Shown here: one piece after another, positions 1 to 8,480 of the stretch
How the letters are laid out: the number at the start of each line of letters is the position of its first letter
How positions within the stretch are numbered: the stretch's first letter is position 1
Assembly (NCBI GenBank): GCA_019420405.1
Contig: JAHZHF010000028.1
Coordinates: forward strand, 1 to 19,838
Direction of reading: 5' to 3'
Length of the DNA stretch: 19,838 nt
From: Clostridiales bacterium
GTDB lineage: Bacteria; Bacillota; Clostridia; Lachnospirales; Lachnospiraceae
The notes under the pieces: model-generated
Told to the model about the DNA's origin: nothing
The model's input: the letters and a program-made list of their open reading frames with translations, nothing else
Databases searched by the model: none
Made by a program: the position numbers and the translations under genes

Positions 1-126
1 TTTTACCTCTCTGGTCAGTACATCGTCCAGCGGATTATAGTCAGGTACCATCTGCACTTCGGCGCCGCATTCGGGGCAGATCAGCTGATCATCGGGAATA
101 TTTGCTCCACAATGTCTGCATATCAT
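1..126 (-). CDS. Zinc-ribbon protein, N-terminal part (cut by window edge)
   Basis: Only the first 42 codons are inside the window and the frame is open to the edge. The protein begins MICRHCGANI and has two CxxC-type knuckles, C3-x2-C6 and C17-x2-C20, the usual pattern of a short zinc ribbon at the N-terminus of a clostridial protein. After the ribbon the sequence becomes acidic and proline-containing. The ATG overlaps the folD TGA as ATGA, so it is probably translationally coupled and co-transcribed with folD. The function is unknown; many such proteins carry a membrane segment or a long tail after the ribbon, which cannot be seen here. Confidence 0.7.
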   Translation of the reverse strand, partial: MICRHCGANIPDDQLICPECGAEVQMVPDYNPLDDVLTREVK

Positions 127-977
127 GATCCTTCCTCCTGCGTACGAATGGTCTCCACACAGTTATTCATCAGCATGGCGATCGTCATCGGTCCTACTCC
201 GCCCGGAACCGGGGTAATCGCCGATGTAACCGGAGCCACATCGTCAAAGTCCACATCCCCGCAGAGATGATTGGAAGCGTCTCTGTGCATTCCCACATCA
301 ATCACAACCGCGCCTTCCTTTACATATTCGCGCGTAATAAAACGTTCTTTTCCGATCGCAACAATCAGGATATCCGCCTGACGGCAGATCTCCTTTAAGT
401 CCTTCGTTCTGGAGTGAACCACGGTTACAGTTCCGTTCTCCCGCAGAAGAAGCGCAGCCATCGGCTTTCCGACAATATTGCTTCTTCCAATCACCACACA
501 CCGTTTTCCTTCAATCTCAACACCGGAACGTTTCAGAAGCTGAATAATCCCGGCCGGCGTACAGGATAAGAATCCCTTTTCGCCGATCCAGAGCCTTCCC
601 ACGCTGACCGGATGGAATCCGTCCACATCCTTGTCCGGTGAGATCGTCCGTATGATTCTGTCTTCATCGATATGAGACGGAAGCGGAAGCTGTACGAGAA
701 TCCCGTTCACGCCTTCATCTTTGTTTAACTCTTCCACGAGAGAGACCAGCTCCTCCTCTGTCGTCTCCTCGGGAAGCTCGTATGCACGGGACTCGATCCC
801 GATATAGGCACACGCTTTTTTCTTATTATTTACATACACCGTGGAGGCCGGATCACACCCGACCTGCACAACTGCAAGGCAGGCATGCCTCCCCTTAGCT
901 GCCAGCTCCTGCACTTCTTCTTTCAGTTCGTCTTTGATCTGCTGTGATATTTTCTTACCATCGATTATCTGCGGCAT
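123..977 (-). CDS. folD: Bifunctional methylene-THF dehydrogenase / methenyl-THF cyclohydrolase FolD
   Basis: FolD interconverts 5,10-methylene-THF, 5,10-methenyl-THF and 10-formyl-THF in the cytoplasm using NAD(P). The 284-residue length is normal for the family. Visible family marks are the Y48-x3-K52 catalytic lysine motif (YVNNK), the substrate-site stretch GILVQLPLP, the KDVDGFHP segment, a Rossmann-type segment (VIGRSNIVGKP) and the C-terminal signature PGGVGPMTI. The ATG is preceded by an AAGGGGAGA ribosome site. It lies 33 bases after fhs on the same strand, so formate activation and the next two one-carbon steps are encoded together, as in acetogen-type or general one-carbon metabolism. 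Downstream it overlaps a zinc-ribbon gene by ATGA. The identification is firm; cofactor preference (NAD or NADP) cannot be read from this. Confidence 0.97.
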   Translation of the reverse strand: MPQIIDGKKISQQIKDELKEEVQELAAKGRHACLAVVQVGCDPASTVYVNNKKKACAYIGIESRAYELPEETTEEELVSLVEELNKDEGVNGILVQLPLPSHIDEDRIIRTISPDKDVDGFHPVSVGRLWIGEKGFLSCTPAGIIQLLKRSGVEIEGKRCVVIGRSNIVGKPMAALLLRENGTVTVVHSRTKDLKEICRQADILIVAIGKERFITREYVKEGAVVIDVGMHRDASNHLCGDVDFDDVAPVTSAITPVPGGVGPMTIAMLMNNCVETIRTQEEGS

Positions 978-1010
978 ATATCTCTCCCCTTATCTGATGA
1001 GTCTGATTTT

Positions 1011-2681
1011 TTAAAACAGACCTGTGATCCTGCCATCTTCTGTAACGTCGATTCCATTCGCCGCCGGAACCTTCGGCAGCCCCGGCATGGTCATAATCGC
1101 CCCGGTCAGAGCCACGACAAATCCGGCTCCCGCGCTCACATACACTTCGCGGATATGAATGTCGAACCCTTCCGGGCGCCCCAGTTTCTTTGCATCGTCT
1201 GACAGAGAATACTGGTTCTTCGCCATACAGACCGGGAAGGACGAAAATCCCATGGACTCAATCTTTACGATCTGCTTCTCGGCCGCAGGCTCGTATACGA
1301 CACCGCGCGCGCCGTAGATCTCGCGGGCTATCGTCTCGATCTTTTCCTTGATCGACAGTTCGTCTCCATAGACCGGGTGGAAATCTGACACTTTGTTCTC
1401 TAATGTATCGAGAACTTTCTCAGCAAGTGCAATTCCGCCTTCTCCGCCCTTTTCCCACACTTCGGACAGCGCGAACTCGCAGCCTCTCTCTTCACAGAAC
1501 TTACGGATAAACTCATTCTCCGCGTCAGTATCCGTGACAAAAGAATTGAGCGTCACGATCACAGGCACTCCGTATTTCTGTATATTTTCAATGTGTTTCT
1601 CAAGATTTACAATTCCTTTTGCAAGGGCGTCCAGATTTTCTTCCGCCAGATCGGCCTTTGCAACTCCTCCATTATACTTCAAAGCGCGCACAGTTGCAAC
1701 AAGAACTACCGCATCCGGTTTCAGTCCCGCCATTCTGCACTTGATATCGAAGAACTTCTCTGCACCGAGATCCGCTCCGAAACCTGCCTCTGTAATTGTG
1801 ATGTCACTGAGTTTGAGCGCCATCTTCGTCGCCCGGACACTGTTGCAGCCGTGTGCAATGTTCGCAAATGGGCCGCCGTGTACCAGTGCCGGAGTATGTT
1901 CCAGCGTCTGAATAATATTCGGCTTAATCGCATCTTTCAACAGAGCCGTCATAGCTCCCGTCGCCTTTAAATCATCCGCTGTCACAGGCTCCCCGTCGAA
2001 GTTGTACGCTACGATGATTCTTCCCAGCCTTCTCTTTAAATCCTGCAGGTCATCTGCAAGACAGAGAATCGCCATAATCTCTGACGCCACGGTAATGACG
2101 AAATGATCTTCTCTCACCATACCGTCCATCTTATTTCCAAGACCAACCACGATATTTCTCAGCACCCTGTCGTTCATATCCAGACAGCGTTTCCATACAA
2201 CCTGTCTGGGATCGATTCCGAGGGCATTTCCCTGCTGGATATGATTGTCCAGCATCGCTGCCAGCAGGTTATTGGCGGAAGTGATCGCATGGAAGTCTCC
2301 GGTAAAGTGGAGATTCAGATCCTCCATGGGAACAACCTGGGCGTATCCGCCTCCGGCTGCCCCTCCTTTGATCCCAAAGCAGGGGCCGAGAGACGGCTCG
2401 CGCAGCGCGATCAGGGCCTTCTTCCCCATCTTTGCCATCGCTTCTCCAAGTCCGACTGTCGTAGTCGTCTTTCCCTCTCCTGCGGGGGTCGGGTTGATCG
2501 CTGTCACAAGGACGAGCTTTCCGTCTTTGTTGTCTTTGATCTTATCCCACAGTTCATCTGAGAGTTTCGCCTTATATTTTCCATAAAACTCCAGCTCATC
2601 CTCCTCAATACCGATCCTTGCCGCCACATCTCTGATGTGATCAAGTTTTGCTTCCTGGGCGATCTGAATATCTGTCTTCAT
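1011..2681 (-). CDS. fhs: Formate--tetrahydrofolate ligase (10-formyl-THF synthetase)
   Basis: The enzyme joins formate to tetrahydrofolate with ATP to give 10-formyl-THF. The protein has 556 residues, the normal bacterial length. It shows the nucleotide loop TPAGEGKT at 65-72, the glycine-rich signature FGIKGGAAGGGY and the second signature VATVRALKYNGG. The start ATG has a strong GAGGAGG ribosome site about 9 bases upstream. It sits 41 bases after ftsK and 33 bases before folD on the same strand, with no obvious terminator in either gap, so a tepA-ftsK-fhs-folD transcript is plausible. I found no THF-riboswitch-like leader, and the 41-base gap is too short for one. Presence of fhs fits either a Wood-Ljungdahl branch or purine and formyl-Met supply in a Clostridia member. 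Confidence 0.97.
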   Translation of the reverse strand: MKTDIQIAQEAKLDHIRDVAARIGIEEDELEFYGKYKAKLSDELWDKIKDNKDGKLVLVTAINPTPAGEGKTTTTVGLGEAMAKMGKKALIALREPSLGPCFGIKGGAAGGGYAQVVPMEDLNLHFTGDFHAITSANNLLAAMLDNHIQQGNALGIDPRQVVWKRCLDMNDRVLRNIVVGLGNKMDGMVREDHFVITVASEIMAILCLADDLQDLKRRLGRIIVAYNFDGEPVTADDLKATGAMTALLKDAIKPNIIQTLEHTPALVHGGPFANIAHGCNSVRATKMALKLSDITITEAGFGADLGAEKFFDIKCRMAGLKPDAVVLVATVRALKYNGGVAKADLAEENLDALAKGIVNLEKHIENIQKYGVPVIVTLNSFVTDTDAENEFIRKFCEERGCEFALSEVWEKGGEGGIALAEKVLDTLENKVSDFHPVYGDELSIKEKIETIAREIYGARGVVYEPAAEKQIVKIESMGFSSFPVCMAKNQYSLSDDAKKLGRPEGFDIHIREVYVSAGAGFVVALTGAIMTMPGLPKVPAANGIDVTEDGRITGLF

Positions 2682-2722
2682 TCCACATACCTCCTCTTCC
2701 GCTGTCTGTTTTGCAAAGTTTC

Positions 2723-5362
2723 CTACGAATTTTCGTTCCCGTTCAGGTACTCTTCGAATTCTTCCTTTGTCATAAGCACCTTTCTCGGTTTTGTTCCTTC
2801 CTCCGGACCTACGACTCCCGCTTCCGAGAGCTGGTCCATAATCCGCGCGGCACGATTGAATCCGATCTTGAACATTCTCTGCAGCATTCCGATGGACGCT
2901 TTCTCTTTGTCAATAATCAGTTTCCCTGCCTCCGCAAAATATGTATCCCTGTCATCCCCGCTCTCGGCCTGTGCTCCCGGCGCGGATGACGGAAGGTCCG
3001 CATTCATATGCTCTTCCAGTTCATTATTATAAGCTGTTACGCCACTGTTGTGAACCAGGTAATCCACCACGTCCTGAACTTCTTTATCTGAGACGAACGA
3101 ACCCTGAACACGTACCGGCTTCGGATAGCCTGACGGGTAGAACAGCATATCGCCCTTACCAAGCAGCTTTTCCGCTCCGTTCATATCGATAATCGTACGC
3201 GAGTCTACACCCGAGGATACGGAGAACGCAATCCTCGAAGGCATATTCGCCTTGATCAGTCCTGTAATGACATTTACAGACGGTCTCTGAGTGGCAAGGA
3301 TCAGATGAAGTCCGGCCGCACGGGCGAGCTGTGCCAGACGGCAGATCGCGCCTTCCACCTCTCCGGGCGCCACCATCATCAGGTCTGCAAGCTCGTCGAT
3401 GATGATCACGATCTGAGGAAGCTTCTTCTTGATCTCCTCCCCGGTCCCGCCTTTTTCAACCTTCTCATTAAAGCCCTTCAAGTCTCTTACGTTATACTCT
3501 GCAAAGAGCTTGTAACGCTTCTCCATCTCGGCAACCGCCCAGTTCAGGGCCCCTGCCGCCTTCTTCGGATCTGTCACCACCGGGATCATCAGATGCGGAA
3601 TTCCGTTATAAACGCTTAATTCCACTACCTTCGGATCAACCAGTATGAGTTTCACCGCTTCCGGATCTGCCTTGTAGATAATACTCATAATCAGCGTATT
3701 AATACATACGGATTTACCCGACCCTGTTGCTCCTGCCACAAGAAGATGGGGCATCTTCGCAATGTCTGTCACAACCACCTTGCCCGAAATGTCTTTCCCG
3801 ACTGCAAATGTGATCGGTGAAGCGCTGTTTTTAAACTCGGCGGACTCCAGCAGATCCCGGAGCATAACCGCCGTATTCTCCTTATTCGGCACCTCGATTC
3901 CCACCGCTGCCTTTCCCGGGATCGGCGCCTCGATTCTTAAGTCCGCCACGGCCAGGTTCAGCTTGATATCATCTGCCAGGCCGACAATGCGGCTCACCTT
4001 CACGCCCTGCTCCGGCTGTAGTTCATACCGCGTAACAGACGGGCCGCAGCTTGCGTTTGTGACATGGACGCCCACGCCGAAATTCTGCAGTGTCTGCTCC
4101 AGCTTGAGCGCCGTCGCCCGAAGGTGGGAATCCGAATCTCCGCCTGTTCTTTTCCCTTTCTTGAGAAGGGTAATCGGCGGAGTATGATAGACTGGCGGTT
4201 CCTTTTCCTGTTCCTCTAAGACAGCCGCTGCCACCTGTTCCGTCTCGGCTGCCACAGCCGCGGCATCGGATGCATTTTTCCGTCTCGTGCGCTTTGTTTC
4301 CACGGCCGCACCGGCTTCCGGAAGGACTGCATCCTGTACGTCAGATTTCACATTTCCGGCGTCATTTCCCGCGCCATATCCGGAAGTATTATCCGTCTGA
4401 AATGCCGGGCCTGCATCCTCCTGCGCGAATACATCTGAGAATTCTTCCGCTGCAGCGTCCGCCCGGTTGATCACCAGACTGTCAGCACCGCTTATCCCGG
4501 AGTCCGGATCTGCAAATGCATCCGGAGTAAGCTCGAAGATACCGGAAGACTTCTTTTTCCGTCCGCGTTTCTTCTCTTCCTTCACAGGCTGGGAAGCCTC
4601 CGCCCCCGAATCCGGCTGAGCAGTCCCGGAAAGTGTAGTTGCAAAAGACACTCCCGACACTTTCCTGTCAGCCCGTTTTCCTGTCTGGCCCTCTGCCTTT
4701 CCACGGGCCGAAGCCGCTTTCTGCTTCTCCTCTTCTCTCTTCTGCGCCCGTATAACCGCGGTCTCCTGACGATGCTTCTTCGCGCCTTCATACGCCCTGC
4801 GCCCCTGCCGTCCGAGCGGCGCAAGCAGGGATTTCTCCGTGATCAGTATGACACAGATAATGCAAAGTACGATCAGGACCACATACGTTCCGATCTCTCC
4901 GATCAGAGGACAGAACAGCATGACGACGCAACCTCCGGTCAGCCCTCCTGCAATTTTGTGCTCACTCGCCTCTCTGTAAAAAGAGGAAAGAGAAACTCCC
5001 GGCGTATAGGAATTAAAGATCAGTTCCAGTATCGCCGTGAGAAAGAGGAAGAGAAAGATCACCGCTCCAATCTTAACATAAGCGTGAACATTTCCTTTAT
5101 TTGAGATCAGGAAAGCCGAGATTCCGAAGATCACGAATGGCAAAACATATGCCATGAATCCAAATAATCCGAATAGAACGGATGAAACCGCCTCCCCTGC
5201 GATCCCTCCGAGTCCGAAATTGCTCAGGACGAGCAGGATGCATACCGCCAGTGCAGCCAGTATGACAATCTCCCCTGTAAGTTCCGTATTCTGCTGTCCT
5301 TTTTTCCTTGTAGTTTTACTGCTTTTCGTATTTTTTCTGCGTTTTGTAGATTTCGCAGCCAT
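2723..5362 (-). CDS. ftsK: DNA translocase FtsK/SpoIIIE family
   Basis: A membrane-anchored ATP-driven double-stranded DNA pump that clears chromosome from the division or sporulation septum. The 879 residues show a Lys/Arg-rich start (1-28), four hydrophobic segments at about 30-50, 57-85, 95-115 and 143-175, a charged low-complexity linker (about 180-400) and the motor. The Walker A GATGSGKS is at 544-551 and the Walker B is IVIIIDELADLMM, followed by the LATQRPSVNVITG segment. The C-terminal winged-helix gamma domain (IGMLQRMFKIGFNRAARIM onward) normally reads KOPS/SRS polarity sites. The ATG follows an AAGGGGG ribosome site. The neighbouring tepA matches the B. subtilis ymfB/tepA-spoIIIE order, which suggests the SpoIIIE side of the family, but sequence alone does not separate septal FtsK from SpoIIIE roles. 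Confidence 0.95.
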   Translation of the reverse strand: MAAKSTKRRKNTKSSKTTRKKGQQNTELTGEIVILAALAVCILLVLSNFGLGGIAGEAVSSVLFGLFGFMAYVLPFVIFGISAFLISNKGNVHAYVKIGAVIFLFLFLTAILELIFNSYTPGVSLSSFYREASEHKIAGGLTGGCVVMLFCPLIGEIGTYVVLIVLCIICVILITEKSLLAPLGRQGRRAYEGAKKHRQETAVIRAQKREEEKQKAASARGKAEGQTGKRADRKVSGVSFATTLSGTAQPDSGAEASQPVKEEKKRGRKKKSSGIFELTPDAFADPDSGISGADSLVINRADAAAEEFSDVFAQEDAGPAFQTDNTSGYGAGNDAGNVKSDVQDAVLPEAGAAVETKRTRRKNASDAAAVAAETEQVAAAVLEEQEKEPPVYHTPPITLLKKGKRTGGDSDSHLRATALKLEQTLQNFGVGVHVTNASCGPSVTRYELQPEQGVKVSRIVGLADDIKLNLAVADLRIEAPIPGKAAVGIEVPNKENTAVMLRDLLESAEFKNSASPITFAVGKDISGKVVVTDIAKMPHLLVAGATGSGKSVCINTLIMSIIYKADPEAVKLILVDPKVVELSVYNGIPHLMIPVVTDPKKAAGALNWAVAEMEKRYKLFAEYNVRDLKGFNEKVEKGGTGEEIKKKLPQIVIIIDELADLMMVAPGEVEGAICRLAQLARAAGLHLILATQRPSVNVITGLIKANMPSRIAFSVSSGVDSRTIIDMNGAEKLLGKGDMLFYPSGYPKPVRVQGSFVSDKEVQDVVDYLVHNSGVTAYNNELEEHMNADLPSSAPGAQAESGDDRDTYFAEAGKLIIDKEKASIGMLQRMFKIGFNRAARIMDQLSEAGVVGPEEGTKPRKVLMTKEEFEEYLNGNENS

Positions 5363-5406
5363 ATAATGCCCCCTTAGTAATTAAACATACTGTATTTAGT
5401 ATAGCA

Positions 5407-6144
5407 TTAATTGGCAGGGGTGTCATTATTTTTTTCGATCAGTTCATGCAGCTTGGCAAACGCCTGGCTGATACCGCCAACCTCGTCGATCAGTCCTTCA
5501 CGAACCGCTTCCTCTCCCTCCAGCATAGTCCCCACGTCTTTCACAAGCTGGGTGGAATCCAGCATCAGTTCCAGAAGCCGCTCCTGAGATATCTTCGAGT
5601 GTTGCGCAATAAATCTTGCGATCCGGTCCTGGGTCTTCTCCATATTGCGATAGCTCTGGATCACGCCGATGAACATTCCGGTTGAGCGGACCGGATGTAC
5701 GATCATCGTCCCCGTCGGCACGATAAAAGAATAGTCTGCGGATACGGCCAGAGGCCCTCCGATCGAATGGCTTCCTCCCAGCACAAGCGATACCGTAGGC
5801 TTGCTCAATGAGGCGATCATCTCCGCAATGGCAAGTCCGGCCTCCACGTCCCCGCCGAGAGTGTTCAAAAGGATAAGCACACCTTCCGTACTGTCGTCTT
5901 CCTCAATTTCCGCCAGCCTCGGAAGCAGATGCTCGTATTTTGTAGCCTTCGTGTTTCCGGATACCGCCTCATGCCCTTCGATCTCTCCTATGATCGTCAG
6001 AAGCTGGATTCCCCGTTTCGACTTTCCGTCCCTCAACTCCAGACTTCCCATCTCCCTGATCTCCTCGTTCTCCGCGCTGCGCTGTTTCTGTCTGTCCTCG
6101 TTCTCGTCCGCATCCTGCCGGACAGCTTCCATAGAATTTTCCAT
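5407..6144 (-). CDS. tepA: ClpP-fold serine protease, TepA type
   Basis: A cytoplasmic ClpP-like peptidase of the TepA (translocation-enhancing protein) family; the B. subtilis member also lies beside spoIIIE. The 245 residues start with about 40 charged, probably flexible residues. The ClpP core then shows LLNTLGGDVEAGLAIAEMI, the nucleophile motif GGSHSIGG (Ser127) in the place of the ClpP GQAASMG, and MIVHPV with candidate His150. An acidic residue near the ClpP Asp position is D203, but its register is off by about two, so the third triad member is uncertain. EGEEAVREGLIDEVGG is the typical ClpP C-terminal helix end. The ATG at 6144 is 9 bases after AAGGAGG; a nearer ATG at 6149 is out of frame. 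No ATPase partner is nearby. Confidence 0.88.
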   Translation of the reverse strand: MENSMEAVRQDADENEDRQKQRSAENEEIREMGSLELRDGKSKRGIQLLTIIGEIEGHEAVSGNTKATKYEHLLPRLAEIEEDDSTEGVLILLNTLGGDVEAGLAIAEMIASLSKPTVSLVLGGSHSIGGPLAVSADYSFIVPTGTMIVHPVRSTGMFIGVIQSYRNMEKTQDRIARFIAQHSKISQERLLELMLDSTQLVKDVGTMLEGEEAVREGLIDEVGGISQAFAKLHELIEKNNDTPAN

Positions 6145-6171
6145 ATCATTCCACCTCCTTACAATAGTATG

Positions 6172-6233
6172 AAAAAAAGAGGGGGATTTTATTCAAGTGA
6201 AATCTTGATTTGGCAGGTGAGATTTCCCCTCTT
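6172..6233 (-). terminator. Terminator-like hairpin in front of tepA (metY end or tepA attenuator)
   Basis: Read on the minus strand, AAGAGGGG (6226-6233) pairs with CCCCTCTT (6177-6184) and the pairing runs straight into a run of seven T (6172-6178). The inner region holds a smaller CAAG/CTTG hairpin. It lies between metY and tepA, only about 28 bases before the tepA start. It may simply end the yebC-metY transcript, but it could also act as a leader attenuator of tepA if transcription starts upstream. The long interior makes strength uncertain. Confidence 0.5.
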
Positions 6234-6311
6234 ATGACTTCCGGGACAGAAAATTTGGTTGTAAATATTTTCTTGATAAGAGGACAGGTGATCCTGATTC
6301 CATCCCAAAGT

Positions 6312-6367
6312 CAACAGGGCAAATGGAACTTGTTTGAATGAAATGAGTTGTTCCATTTGCCCTGTTG
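6312..6367. repeat. 18-bp perfect inverted repeat with 20-base loop
   Basis: The arms 6312-6329 and 6350-6367 are exact reverse complements (CAACAGGGCAAATGGAAC) and the loop is 20 bases. On the plus strand the right arm is followed by five T, so it reads as a good terminator only in that direction, although no plus-strand gene precedes it. On the minus strand, where metY has just ended 36 bases earlier, only TTGACTTTGGG follows. It therefore may be a dispersed palindromic repeat or a weak minus-strand terminator. Confidence 0.6.
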
Positions 6368-6402
6368 TTTTTAGCTGGTTTTCGGGTTTTATAGTTCAAG
6401 AT

Positions 6403-7677
6403 TTATTTTAAGGCCTGCTCTACATCTGCTATGATATCTTCCACATTCTCGATTCCCACGCTGAACCGGATCAGGTCCGGCTGTACGCCTGCTTCTTTTA
6501 ACTCCTGGTCATTCATCTGCCGGTGTGTATGGCTCGCCGGATGAAGAACACAGCTTCTCGCGTCCGCAACATGTGTAACGATTGCAACCATCTTAAGCTT
6601 ATCCATCATCTCCACTGCCGCGTCTCTGCCGCCTTTCAGGCCGAATGTGAGCACGCCGCAGGTACCGTTCGGCATGTATTTCTGCGCCAGATCATAGTAT
6701 TTGTCGCCCGGCAGGGACGGATAGCTCACCCATGCCACTTTCTCATGATTCTTCAGGTATTCTGCCACCTTAAGCGCATTCTCGCAGTGTCTCGGCATTC
6801 TTAAGTGAAGGGTCTCCAGACCGATATTTAAGAGGAATGCATTCTGCGGAGACTGAATCGAACCCAGGTCTCTCATAAGCTGTGCAGTTGCTTTTGTAAT
6901 ATATGCGCCTTTTCCGAATTTCTGTGTATATACAATACCGTGATACGTCTCATCCGGCGTGGTCAGCCCCGGGAATTTCTCCGCATGAGCTTCCCAGTCA
7001 AAGTTTCCGCTGTCTACGATTGCCCCGCCCACGCAGGAGGCATGGCCGTCCATGTACTTGGTGGTAGAGTGCGTCACAATGTCAGCTCCCCACTCGAAAG
7101 GTCGGCAGTTAATGGGCGTTGCAAACGTATTGTCAACGATAAACGGCACTCCGTGTCTGTGAGCTGCGTTCGCGAATTTTTCAAAATCGAGAACAACAAG
7201 CGCCGGATTCGCGATAGACTCACCGAACACTGCCTTTGTATTGTCTCTGAACGCCGCTTCCAGTTCATCCTCGCTGCAGTCCGGATCTACGAACGTGGCT
7301 TCCACGCCCATCTTCCGGATCGTATGTGCATAGAGGTTGTATGTACCGCCGTAGAGAGCCGACGCGCATACAATATGGTCTCCTGCCTGCGCAATATTCA
7401 TGATGGCATAAAAGTTCGCCGCCTGTCCGGATGAGGTAAGCATCGCCGCAGCGCCGCCTTCCAGATCACAGATCTTCGCGGCAACCGCATCGTTAGTCGG
7501 ATTCTGGAGGCGGGTATAGAAATAGCCCGACTCTTCCAGGTCAAAAAGTCTTCCCATCTGCTCGCTGGACGTGTAACGGAACGTGGTGCTCTGATAGATC
7601 GGCACTACTCTGGGCTCACCATTTCCCGGCTCGTACCCTGACTGCACACATTTTGTTTCTACTCTGTAATCACTCAT
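6403..7677 (-). CDS. metY: O-acetylhomoserine sulfhydrylase (MetY), Cys/Met-metabolism PLP enzyme
   Basis: A PLP enzyme of the gamma-family that makes homocysteine from O-acetylhomoserine and sulfide (aminocarboxypropyltransferase). At 424 residues it matches MetY length rather than the shorter cystathionine synthases and lyases. Family marks are the start ETKCVQSGYEP, the PIYQSTTF segment, YTRLQNPTND, the cofactor lysine K207 in HSTTKYMDGH and the C-terminal SCVLHPASHTHRQM region. Its ATG overlaps the TGA of the CFI-box gene as ATGA, so it is probably translated by coupling. There is no T-box or SAM leader directly upstream because it is the last gene of the yebC group. Met gamma-lyase or another sulfhydrylase specificity remains possible. 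Confidence 0.9.
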   Translation of the reverse strand: MSDYRVETKCVQSGYEPGNGEPRVVPIYQSTTFRYTSSEQMGRLFDLEESGYFYTRLQNPTNDAVAAKICDLEGGAAAMLTSSGQAANFYAIMNIAQAGDHIVCASALYGGTYNLYAHTIRKMGVEATFVDPDCSEDELEAAFRDNTKAVFGESIANPALVVLDFEKFANAAHRHGVPFIVDNTFATPINCRPFEWGADIVTHSTTKYMDGHASCVGGAIVDSGNFDWEAHAEKFPGLTTPDETYHGIVYTQKFGKGAYITKATAQLMRDLGSIQSPQNAFLLNIGLETLHLRMPRHCENALKVAEYLKNHEKVAWVSYPSLPGDKYYDLAQKYMPNGTCGVLTFGLKGGRDAAVEMMDKLKMVAIVTHVADARSCVLHPASHTHRQMNDQELKEAGVQPDLIRFSVGIENVEDIIADVEQALK

Positions 7678-8444
7678 CTGTCATTCTCCTTCTGTAAATA
7701 GAAATATTCTTTTTCCAGTTTTCTCACCATTTCGGTATACTTGTCCCGGCACGCTTCCTGATCGCCGTTCTCAATCATGCCGATACACGGACAGAGATAC
7801 TCTGTCCATATCTTCCGGTAGATCTCTCCCGCATCAGGCTCCCGGTCTATCCGCTTCACAATCGTGGGCGCGATATTATAATAGTCCTGTACAAGCCTGC
7901 GGCCTTCCTCGCTGGACATCAGATAACCATCCCGGTACTTTCTCAGCAGTGTAAGTTCGTAACAGTCATCCGGTCTGTCCATGGTTCTGCATACCGCCGT
8001 CGTTATAAAGCAGAACGGCCCTTTGCTGAATCCGTTTTTTATGCTGTCATAAGTCGACGTCCCGATCTTTTCTTCCGGCATCCGCTCATTCCAGATCTGT
8101 GCGACCCGCCCGGCAAAACGCTCTGCGTTCAGAGAAGGGGCCTCGCCCATCAGGGGAATGAACCATGTGACCAGGTTCATCTTATGATTTAAAACCTGAC
8201 ATCCTCTCTTCCGCCTGGAAGGCTCTTTTTCAAGCTCGGCAACAATATATTCCGGGACACAGCCTGCCGCCGCATCCCATTGCGCCTCATCCTCATCGCA
8301 GATCCGGGCGATCTCCTTTAAAATCTCCGCATAGTTTTCCTTGAGAGCTGTCATACGGTTTTCATAAGTATTTTTTCGGAATTCATAGTCCAGCGTCAGT
8401 CTGTACAGTTCCGTCAGATTTTTCTGCAGCTCTGCTGTCTCCAT
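7674..8444 (-). CDS. CFI-box domain protein of unknown function
   Basis: A 256-residue protein with no signal peptide. The first half is helical and charged (coiled-coil tendency at about 1-50). Residues 145-196 carry the pattern known as the CFI box: CFITTA, then ELTLLRKYRD, then GRRLVQDYY and an AP pair. In most proteins that box sits at the extreme C-terminus; here about 60 more charged residues follow, ending in a likely coiled coil. Cysteines are frequent (C49, C62, C82, C145, C152, C161, C218, C220) but form no clear zinc site. It starts 36 bases after yebC and overlaps metY by ATGA, so it is in a yebC-CFI-metY transcript. The function is unknown and the link to methionine synthesis is only positional. 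Confidence 0.8.
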   Translation of the reverse strand: METAELQKNLTELYRLTLDYEFRKNTYENRMTALKENYAEILKEIARICDEDEAQWDAAAGCVPEYIVAELEKEPSRRKRGCQVLNHKMNLVTWFIPLMGEAPSLNAERFAGRVAQIWNERMPEEKIGTSTYDSIKNGFSKGPFCFITTAVCRTMDRPDDCYELTLLRKYRDGYLMSSEEGRRLVQDYYNIAPTIVKRIDREPDAGEIYRKIWTEYLCPCIGMIENGDQEACRDKYTEMVRKLEKEYFYLQKENDR

Positions 8445-8480
8445 TTACGATCCCCGCCTTGGTTTCAAGTTTTTATCTTA

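Noticed and set aside
1393..1911. Long plus-strand open frames opposite fhs, and similar frames opposite ftsK and ABC-F
   Set aside because: They are antisense shadows of well-identified genes, with Ser/Pro/Arg-rich translations, no ribosome sites and no recognisable domains.
2682..2722. THF riboswitch before fhs
   Set aside because: Only 41 bases separate fhs from ftsK, too short for the aptamer, and no such fold was seen.
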